A DNA stretch of 21,065 nucleotides from positions 8,471-29,535 of the forward strand of contig MU602673.1 in NCBI GenBank assembly GCA_025201865.1, written 5' to 3'. Below are positions 6,852 through 14,705 of this stretch, piece by piece. The notes beneath the pieces were generated by a model, which saw only the letters and a list, made by a program, of their open reading frames with translations, was not told the origin of the DNA and did no database searches. The DNA comes from Ramicandelaber brevisporus (lineage: Eukaryota; Kickxellomycota; Ramicandelaberales; Ramicandelaberaceae). The translations under genes and the position numbers were made by a program. How positions within the stretch are numbered: the stretch's first letter is position 1; each line of letters begins with the position of its first letter.

Positions 6852-9800
6852 ATGACCAACTCCGAGATTGCCAGCGGGAGCGCCACGCCAGTTCTCCAAA
6901 CATCTTCTCCAATGCTATTCGTTGGCGGCAACAATCTCGATACTGCTCCACAGGACCGTGTGCGTGACTTTGTCCAGAGCTGTGGAGGCCACACTGTCAT
7001 CCGTCGAGTGCTCATTGCCAACAACGGCATTGCGGCTGTCAAGGAGATTCGCTCGGTTCGCAAGTGGGCATACGAGACTTTTGGCGATGAACGTGCCATT
7101 GAGTTTGTAGCCATGGCAACCCCTGAAGACCTGCGTGCCAATGCCGAGTTCATTCGTATGGCTGACAAGTACGTTGAGGTTCCTGGTGGCTCAAACAATA
7201 ACAACTACGCCAACGTTGATGTCATTGTGGACATTGCCGAGCGCATGAATGTACATGCTGTATGGGCTGGCTGGGGCCACGCTTCGGAGAATCCACGCTT
7301 GCCCGAGAAGCTCGCTGCCAGCGACAAGCGCATTGTATTCATTGGTCCACCCGGCTCGGCCATGCGTTCGCTTGGCGACAAGATTTCATCGACCATCGTG
7401 GCTCAGTCTGCCAATGTGCCCTGTCTGCCATGGAGTGGCGATGGCATCACAGACACCATCACCCATACAAGCGGCCACATTATTGTCCCCGACGAGGCAT
7501 ATCAACGTGCAACTGTTCATTCGGCAGCTGAGGGCTTGGAGCATGCATTGCGTATTGGATTCCCAGTCATGATCAAGGCATCCGAGGGCGGTGGTGGCAA
7601 AGGTATCCGAATGGTTCCAAACGAAGACAAGTTCCATCATGCATTCCAGCAAGTCCAAGGTGAGGTTCCAGGCTCTCCAATATTCATCATGAAGCTGGCA
7701 GGCGAGAGTCGCCATTTGGAGGTCCAGGTTCTGGCCGATCAATATGGAAATGCCATCTCGCTGTTTGGCCGTGATTGCTCTGTCCAGCGTCGCCATCAGA
7801 AGATCATTGAAGAAGCTCCAGTTACTATTGCCAAGCGTGATACATTTGAGAACATGGAGAAGGCTGCTGTTCGTCTCGCCAAGCTCATCGGCTATGTCAG
7901 TGCCGGTACTGTTGAGTATCTGTATAGTCCCAAAGAAGACCGCTTCTACTTCCTTGAGGTCAATCCACGTCTTCAAGTGGAGCATCCAACCACTGAGATT
8001 GTGTCCGGCGTCAATCTTCCGGCTGCTCAATTGCAAGTTGCCATGGGTCTTCCACTCCATCGCATCCGTGAGATTCGTCTCCTCTATGGTCTTGATCCAA
8101 AGGGCAATTCTTCCATTGATTTTGACTTCAGCACGCCTCAGTCTCTGCAGACGCAGCGCAAGCCAGCTCCAAAGGGCCACGTCACCGCCGTCCGTATCAC
8201 TGCTGAGAATCCCGATGCTGGATTCAAGCCATCCGGTGGTGTCATGCATGAGCTCAACTTCCGCTCCAGCACCAATGTGTGGGGTTACTTCTCTGTCTCG
8301 CCCACTGGCGGTCTGCATGAGTTTGCCGACTCGCAGTTTGGTCACATCTTTGCCTATGGCCAGGATCGCAATCAAAGCAGACAGAACATGGTTGTGGCAT
8401 TGAAGGAGCTGTCGATTCGAGGTGACTTCCGCACCACTGTTGAGTATCTCATTACGCTGCTTGAGACTCCTGCATTTGCTCAGAACCAGTTCAACACTGC
8501 ATGGCTCGATATGCTCATCTCCAAGCAGCTCACCTCCGAGCGTCCTGACCAGAGCGTTGCTATTGTTTGCGGTGCTGTTTACAAGGCATACACAGCTAGT
8601 GAGGAGGGTCGCGCTGAGTTCAAGCGGTCCATGGAACGTGGCCAAGTGCCAAGTCGCGATCTGCTGCGCTGTGCATTCCAGGTTGATTTTATCTACGAAG
8701 GTCAGCGCTTCCGCTTTGCAGCCACAAAGGCTTCGCCTGAATCTTACTGGCTGTTCATCAATGGCTCTCGTGTGCTTGTATCTGCCAAGAAGCTGTCTGA
8801 TGGCGGTCTGCTTGTTCTCTTGGATGGCATCAGCCACACCATCTATGCTCGTGAAGAGGTTGGCGCCACTCGTTTGATGATTGATGGCAAGACATGTTTG
8901 CTTGAGCAGGAGAATGATCCAACTCAGCTGCGCTCTCCATCACCTGGCAAACTCGTTCGCTACTTGGTTGAGACCGGCTCGCACATCCGTGCCGGTGAGG
9001 CCTATGCCGAGATTGAAGTTATGAAGATGTACATGCCGCTCAATGCTACGGAGGACGGTGTCGTCCAGTTTATTCGTCCGCCAGGCTCCGCTCTTGAAGG
9101 TGGTGACATTATTGGTATCCTTACTCTCGACGATCCATCTCGTGTCAAGCATGCTCGTCCATTCGAGGGTCAGCTGCCACCGCTTGGTCCACCAACTGTC
9201 CGAGGTGATAAGCCTCATCAGCTGTTCCGCGAAGCCATTGGTGTTCTCGAATCTATTCTTGATGGCTATGACAACCTTGCTCTCATGCAGCCATCCGTTG
9301 ATATGATCACTAACATTCTGCGCAGCTCTCCCGAACTGCCATTCCTCGAAATGGGTCAAGTTCTGTCGTCTTTGGTTGGCCGCCTTCCGAGTGGGTTGGA
9401 GGCTGCCCTCCAGCGTGAACTTGACTCTGCTCTTCAAGGCAATGCCACTGTCACTGCTAATGTTAGTGATGCTGGCAGTGTCTCCTTCAGTCGCATTGCA
9501 TCAATTGTTGGCTCTAATGGCACCGGTCTTGCTCTTCATCGCTCCAATGATCAATCACCTCTTTCTGCATCATCCGTGTCAATGTCGCCAATGTCCCCTG
9601 TCATTGCATCAGCCTCTGTCAGTCACGGCAGCAGCGGTAACAGCAACAATAACAACAGCAGCAGCAACAGTAACAGTAACAACAGCATTCTATCGCCAAC
9701 TGCCTCCCGTCAGTCCATCATCCTTAATGGCTCTCAGCAGCAGCTTCAGCTGCAGCCGTCGCTTGGCCCAGTGTTCCCTGCCGAGCGTCTTGCCGCCATC

Positions 9801-12800
9801 ATCGAGGAGCATCTTGGTGCTCTGCGTCCTGCCGATGCCATCACTGCCCGCAACAATGCTGCTCCACTGATTGCTGTGGTTGAGCGCTATATTGGTGGTC
9901 TTGCGCAGTATGAGATTGATGTCTTCACTGGTTTATTGTCTCGTTATTGTGATGTGGAATCAATGTTCAATGAGGATTCTCGCAAGGAAGACGAAGTAAT
10001 GCTTGCTCTTCGTGACCAGTTCCGTGCTGATTCCGACCGCATGATTGGCACCGTCATCTCCCACAACAATGTTGCGTTGAAGAATCGTCTTATCATGGCT
10101 CTCCTTAACACAATGCGCACTCAGTCTCAACAACTGCAGTCCATTGCCTCTCCAGCTGCTCTTAGCAAGGCCTACGGCTCAATCCTCAAGCGGCTGGCTG
10201 ATTTGCGCAGCAAGTTAACTGCTCAAGTGGCGCTGCGTGCACGTGAGTTGCTGATTCAATTCTCTCTCCCATCCTACGATGAGCGTCGTTTCCAGATGGA
10301 GCGTATCCTGCGCAACTCTGTTACCGAGTACACGTATGGCTCTGCTGATGAATATGAATTCCGCACTCCATCCTACGATGCCATCAAGGAGCTCGTCGTC
10401 ACCAACTTCTACGTCTTTGATGTGTTACAGTCATTCTTCCACCATCAGAATCCATGGATTTGTCTTGCTGCTCTTGAAGTGTATGCTCGCCGTGCCTACC
10501 AGGCCTATGACATTGTTGACTTCGATTACGTAACTGACGCCGACATGCCATACACTGTGTTTTGGCGCTTCACCCTGCCAGACGATGCCAACCGTGCTTC
10601 TCCTGCTGTGATGCGCCGCATGTCTGGTTCGTTCAACACCGCTGCTGGTGGCAAGTCTGGCTCTGATATGAAGCGCATCATGTCTGTCTCTGATATGGAC
10701 TTTGCTGTTGATGCCAGTGAGCCATTTGTGTTCCGCCGTGGTGCAATGACTAGCTTCCCCAGCTTTGATGCCATGACTGCCAAGTTTACCAAGCTCCTCG
10801 AGCTGTTCCCAACCAATCCCGGTGCCACTGCTCCTGCATCTCCTCGCACATCCGCATTCAGCTTCTCTGGCATGGCTACTCCCTCTGCTTTGAGCTCAAT
10901 GCCCCATCCAGCGACTGGCTTGATGGGCAATCCAATTGGCTCTCGTGGCTCTGGTAACAGCAACAGTGGCTCGTTTGATCCGGTTGTTATTGCATCTGCT
11001 GCTACGGCATCCATTGCTGCTCTTCAAAACAATGGCGAATCTGACCAGCAGCAACAATCAGCTTCTCGTCAGCGCTCCAACTCGGTTTCATCTGTGCACT
11101 CTGCGGCGTCATCTGTTTCTGGCATTCAGCTGCCGTCTGGTGGCAGTGTCAGTGGAAGCACCTCTGTCTCTCGCTCGCGCAGCTCTGCAGGCTCGAAACC
11201 TGCCGTCATGAAGCATATCTTGAACATTGCTTGCCAAGCTCCTGCTCTGGATTCTGAAGATGACCAGTTCTGGCACAACAAGCTGCTTGCCTTCATTCGT
11301 GAGCATGCCGAGACTCTTCGCCAGCGTCGCATCCGTCGTGTCACCTTCATCATCCTGCGCTCTGACATGACCCACTCGCTCTTCACCTTCCGTGAGCCAG
11401 ATGACTTTAGCGAAGACATTGCCATCCGCCATGTTGAGCCTGGTCTCGCCTATCAGCTCGAGCTGCCACGTCTCGCCAACTTTGCCATCAAGCCATGTGC
11501 CTCTGATAACCGCAACCTGCAAATCTACTATGGCGTCTCAAAGGAGAATCCAACCGACTGCCGCTTCTTTGTACGTGTGCTTGTTCGCCCTGGCAAGCTC
11601 AAGGCGCCGGTCCAGACTGCCGACTATCTGATTTCCGAGAGCGACCGCATTGTTAATGAGATTCTGGATGCTCTGGAGGTTGTCAGTGCCCAGCATCCAA
11701 ACTCTGATTGCAACCACTTGTTCATCAACTTCATTCCATCGTTCGATGTTGATCATGGTGCCTTTGAGCCCGCCTTCCGTGGCTTCATTGATCGCCATGG
11801 CAAGCGTCTGTGGCGCATGCGTGTTACGTCTGCTGAGCTGCGCTTCATTGTCCAGGGCCGCGGCCTGAACGAGCCAACTCCGTTCCGCTTCACTGTTGAC
11901 AACAAGAGCGGCTACGTGCCCAAGGTTGAGACCTATATGGAAATGCGCTCTGCCGAGACTGGTGAGTGGGTGTTCAAGTCGCTCGATTATCCACCAGGTC
12001 CACTTGATGGCCAAGCTGTGTCTACTCCATATCAGCCAAAGGAGGTTCTGCAGCCGCGCCGCTATCTGGCTCACAACATGGGCACCACCTACGTCTACGA
12101 TTTCCCTGAGCTCTTCCGCCACGCCGTTATGGCTGCATGGGAGCGTGAGCACCTTCGTGCAACTTCAGTCGTTGCCCACTCTGGCTCTTCTGGCCCACAG
12201 CGCACCAAGCTCCGCATGCCGCAGCAGCTCCTCATTTCCACAGAGCTTGTGCTCGACAAGAGCGGCAAGTTGTTCGAGGTTAACCGCGAGCCTGGCCGCA
12301 ACACCATTGGCATGGTTGCCTGGGTCTTCCAACTCTTTACTCCACAGTATCCAAGCACCGGTCGCAAGGTTGTTGTCATCGCCAACGACATCACTCACCG
12401 CTCTGGTACATTTGGCCCCGCCGAAGACCAACTCTTCTTCCAGGCCTCCGAGTATGCTCGTGCTCATGGCCTCCCGCGCATCTACCTATCTGCCAACTCT
12501 GGTGCCCGTATTGGTGTTGCTGAGGAGGTTCGCCCGCTTCTGCATAGCGCCTGGATTGATGAGGCTGATCCAACGAAGGGCTTCAGATATCTGTATCTGT
12601 CTCCAGACGATTATGCCAATGTGACTGCCGATGCTGCTCATCCAAGTGTTGTTGCTCAGCGCATTGTGGTTCTGGACGATGGCACCGAGCTCGAGGGCCA
12701 GGATGCTCCTAGTGCCGGCCAATTGCCTGCTGGTGCGGAGGAGCGTTATGTCTTGTCTGCTGTGATTGGTGCTTCAACCCAAGGTCTTGGTGTTGAGTGT

Positions 12801-14609
12801 CTGCGTGGTTCTGGTTTGATTGCTGGTGCTACATCGCGAGCCTACGATGAGATCTTCACCATTTCTCTGGTCACTTGCCGCTCGGTTGGTATTGGCGCTT
12901 ACTTGGTTCGTCTTGGTCAGCGTTCCATCCAGAATGAAGGTCAGCCGATTATCCTGACTGGCGCTCCCGCTCTCAATAAGGTTCTCGGTCGCGAAGTCTA
13001 CACATCGAACCTGCAGATGGGTGGTACCCAAATCATGTTCCGCAACGGTGTGTCGCATCTGACCGCCGAGAACGACATGCACTCCATTCAGCACATCATC
13101 GACTGGCTGGCATTTGTCCCCGAGTACAAGGATGCACCAGCTCTGTTGTTCTCCACTGGTGACCACTGGGACCGCGATGTTGAGTTCGAGCCGCCAAAGG
13201 GTGTGTATGACCCACGCTGGTTCCTTGCTGGCCGGTCTGAGGTTGACCCGACTACTGGCGAAGAGCTCTCGTTCAGCAGCGGCTTCTTTGACCGTGACTC
13301 GTTTGTCGAAACTCTCGGAGGCTGGGCTCGCACTGTAGTGGTTGGCCGCGCTCGTCTTGGTGGACTCGCCATGGGTGTCATTGCTGTGGAGACGCGCTCT
13401 ACTGAGACTGTTGTTCCAGCCGATCCTGCGAACAGCAATTCTGAAGAGCAGGTGCTTGCTGAAGCCGGTCAAGTGTGGTATCCAAACTCGTCGTTCAAGA
13501 CTGCGCAAGCCATCAACGACTTTAACAAGGGCGAGCAGCTGCCATTGATGATTTTTGCCAACTGGCGTGGTTTCTCTGGCGGCCAGCGTGACATGTTTAA
13601 CGAGGTGCTCAAATATGGCTCCTACATTGTCGATGCGCTCACTCAGTACGAGCAGCCCATCTTCATCTACATCATTCCAAATGGCGAGCTGCGTGGTGGA
13701 GCCTGGGTCGTGCTTGACCCAACCATCAACGCGGACCAGATGGAGATGTATGCTGACAACAAGGCACGTGGTGGTGTGCTTGAGCCGGAGGGTATCGTCG
13801 AGATCAAGTTCAAGCGTCCTCAGATTCTGGCCACAATGGAGCGCTTGGATGACACGTACCGCCAGCTCAAGCAGGATTTGGCCAAGGCTCAGACTGCCGA
13901 GGAGCGCGCCGACATCAACGCCAAGGTTGTTGCCCGCGAGAAGCTTCTGCTGCCAGTCTACACTCAGATTGCCGTACAGTTCGCTGACCTGCATGACCGC
14001 GCTGGGCGTATGAAGGCCAAGGGTGTGATTAGAATGGCCCTGGACTGGCGCAACAGCCGTCGCTTCTTCTTCTGGCGTGCTCTCCGTCGTGTCCGTGAGG
14101 AGCATGCCATCCGCGCCATTTCCAAGGTTGATGCCACTCCAGCTCCATCGGTCGCTCAGCAACAGGAGCAGCAGTACCCATCCACCGCATTGACCCAGAC
14201 TGCTGCCAAATCTCAACAGCGCGCTCGCTACTTTGCTCACCTGCGTCGCTGGTTCGCTGAGGACACCAATGGTGCTCATGACTGGGATACCTCCGACCGC
14301 GCCGTCGCCGAATGGTTCGAGGCTGCCTCTCAGCATCTCTCAGCTCGCATTGCTGGTCTTGGTCGTGAGAGTGTGTCGCGCCATGTCCGTGAGCTCGCCG
14401 CTTCTGACAATGGTGCCAAACGCGATGCCGTTATTGATGGTCTTGTCGGTGTGTTCGAGTCTCTTTCGAGCGAGCAGCGCCATGCTCTTCTCGCTCGTCT
14501 TTCTGAATCCACTCCAATTTTGGTCAACGACGCCCTGCCTGCCGACGCCGAAGAGTCTGCTCTTGGTGACAGCATCAGTGCTGTTGATAATGGCAGCAAT
14601 ATCAACTAA
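6852..14609 (+). CDS. ACC1: Acetyl-CoA carboxylase, multidomain, intronless
   Basis: This cytosolic biotin enzyme makes malonyl-CoA, the committed step of fatty-acid synthesis. The 2585-residue chain, about 350 longer than yeast Acc1, has the full order of domains. Biotin carboxylase lies at about 40-570: glycine-rich ASEGGGGKGIR near 243-253, catalytic EVNPRLQVEHPTTE from Glu369. The biotinyl domain has EVMKM with the biotin lysine at 725. A long central region follows. The carboxyltransferase has ANSGARIG near 1881 and NWRGFSGGQRDM from 2237. Extra length lies mostly in Ser/Asn/Gln-rich linkers at about 895-975 and 1330-1455 and in a C-terminal tail beyond about 2430. KRIMSVSDM, with Ser1278, resembles the Snf1/AMPK site around Ser1157 of yeast Acc1. 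ATG 6852 follows an A-run and gives a normal N-terminus. No residue essential for catalysis appears missing. Confidence 0.99.
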   Translation: MTNSEIASGSATPVLQTSSPMLFVGGNNLDTAPQDRVRDFVQSCGGHTVIRRVLIANNGIAAVKEIRSVRKWAYETFGDERAIEFVAMATPEDLRANAEFIRMADKYVEVPGGSNNNNYANVDVIVDIAERMNVHAVWAGWGHASENPRLPEKLAASDKRIVFIGPPGSAMRSLGDKISSTIVAQSANVPCLPWSGDGITDTITHTSGHIIVPDEAYQRATVHSAAEGLEHALRIGFPVMIKASEGGGGKGIRMVPNEDKFHHAFQQVQGEVPGSPIFIMKLAGESRHLEVQVLADQYGNAISLFGRDCSVQRRHQKIIEEAPVTIAKRDTFENMEKAAVRLAKLIGYVSAGTVEYLYSPKEDRFYFLEVNPRLQVEHPTTEIVSGVNLPAAQLQVAMGLPLHRIREIRLLYGLDPKGNSSIDFDFSTPQSLQTQRKPAPKGHVTAVRITAENPDAGFKPSGGVMHELNFRSSTNVWGYFSVSPTGGLHEFADSQFGHIFAYGQDRNQSRQNMVVALKELSIRGDFRTTVEYLITLLETPAFAQNQFNTAWLDMLISKQLTSERPDQSVAIVCGAVYKAYTASEEGRAEFKRSMERGQVPSRDLLRCAFQVDFIYEGQRFRFAATKASPESYWLFINGSRVLVSAKKLSDGGLLVLLDGISHTIYAREEVGATRLMIDGKTCLLEQENDPTQLRSPSPGKLVRYLVETGSHIRAGEAYAEIEVMKMYMPLNATEDGVVQFIRPPGSALEGGDIIGILTLDDPSRVKHARPFEGQLPPLGPPTVRGDKPHQLFREAIGVLESILDGYDNLALMQPSVDMITNILRSSPELPFLEMGQVLSSLVGRLPSGLEAALQRELDSALQGNATVTANVSDAGSVSFSRIASIVGSNGTGLALHRSNDQSPLSASSVSMSPMSPVIASASVSHGSSGNSNNNNSSSNSNSNNSILSPTASRQSIILNGSQQQLQLQPSLGPVFPAERLAAIIEEHLGALRPADAITARNNAAPLIAVVERYIGGLAQYEIDVFTGLLSRYCDVESMFNEDSRKEDEVMLALRDQFRADSDRMIGTVISHNNVALKNRLIMALLNTMRTQSQQLQSIASPAALSKAYGSILKRLADLRSKLTAQVALRARELLIQFSLPSYDERRFQMERILRNSVTEYTYGSADEYEFRTPSYDAIKELVVTNFYVFDVLQSFFHHQNPWICLAALEVYARRAYQAYDIVDFDYVTDADMPYTVFWRFTLPDDANRASPAVMRRMSGSFNTAAGGKSGSDMKRIMSVSDMDFAVDASEPFVFRRGAMTSFPSFDAMTAKFTKLLELFPTNPGATAPASPRTSAFSFSGMATPSALSSMPHPATGLMGNPIGSRGSGNSNSGSFDPVVIASAATASIAALQNNGESDQQQQSASRQRSNSVSSVHSAASSVSGIQLPSGGSVSGSTSVSRSRSSAGSKPAVMKHILNIACQAPALDSEDDQFWHNKLLAFIREHAETLRQRRIRRVTFIILRSDMTHSLFTFREPDDFSEDIAIRHVEPGLAYQLELPRLANFAIKPCASDNRNLQIYYGVSKENPTDCRFFVRVLVRPGKLKAPVQTADYLISESDRIVNEILDALEVVSAQHPNSDCNHLFINFIPSFDVDHGAFEPAFRGFIDRHGKRLWRMRVTSAELRFIVQGRGLNEPTPFRFTVDNKSGYVPKVETYMEMRSAETGEWVFKSLDYPPGPLDGQAVSTPYQPKEVLQPRRYLAHNMGTTYVYDFPELFRHAVMAAWEREHLRATSVVAHSGSSGPQRTKLRMPQQLLISTELVLDKSGKLFEVNREPGRNTIGMVAWVFQLFTPQYPSTGRKVVVIANDITHRSGTFGPAEDQLFFQASEYARAHGLPRIYLSANSGARIGVAEEVRPLLHSAWIDEADPTKGFRYLYLSPDDYANVTADAAHPSVVAQRIVVLDDGTELEGQDAPSAGQLPAGAEERYVLSAVIGASTQGLGVECLRGSGLIAGATSRAYDEIFTISLVTCRSVGIGAYLVRLGQRSIQNEGQPIILTGAPALNKVLGREVYTSNLQMGGTQIMFRNGVSHLTAENDMHSIQHIIDWLAFVPEYKDAPALLFSTGDHWDRDVEFEPPKGVYDPRWFLAGRSEVDPTTGEELSFSSGFFDRDSFVETLGGWARTVVVGRARLGGLAMGVIAVETRSTETVVPADPANSNSEEQVLAEAGQVWYPNSSFKTAQAINDFNKGEQLPLMIFANWRGFSGGQRDMFNEVLKYGSYIVDALTQYEQPIFIYIIPNGELRGGAWVVLDPTINADQMEMYADNKARGGVLEPEGIVEIKFKRPQILATMERLDDTYRQLKQDLAKAQTAEERADINAKVVAREKLLLPVYTQIAVQFADLHDRAGRMKAKGVIRMALDWRNSRRFFFWRALRRVREEHAIRAISKVDATPAPSVAQQQEQQYPSTALTQTAAKSQQRARYFAHLRRWFAEDTNGAHDWDTSDRAVAEWFEAASQHLSARIAGLGRESVSRHVRELAASDNGAKRDAVIDGLVGVFESLSSEQRHALLARLSESTPILVNDALPADAEESALGDSISAVDNGSNIN

Positions 14610-14705
14610 TCGCCTTCTTTCTCTCTTATTTATGTTTCCTTTTTTAGTTTTTGGTTTTAACTCATTAATACTTTTTTTGTACAAGAAGATAGCTGTGTGC
14701 ACTGT
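14610..14705. terminator. Shared 3' region of convergent ACC1 and APC/C activator genes
   Basis: Only 96 bp separate the two stop codons. The stretch is T-rich on the + strand (CTTTTTTTAG- and TTTTTTTG-type runs), which suits ACC1 3'-end formation. Transcripts of the two genes very probably overlap at their 3' ends. No single poly(A) signal is clear. Confidence 0.45.

Noticed and set aside
7386-8837. 483-codon minus-strand open frame
   Set aside because: It lies wholly antisense to the biotin carboxylase part of ACC1, has no recognisable motifs, and its openness follows from the codon usage of the real gene.
12774-14336. 520-codon minus-strand open frame
   Set aside because: It is antisense to the conserved carboxyltransferase domain of ACC1, with no homology or motif support.
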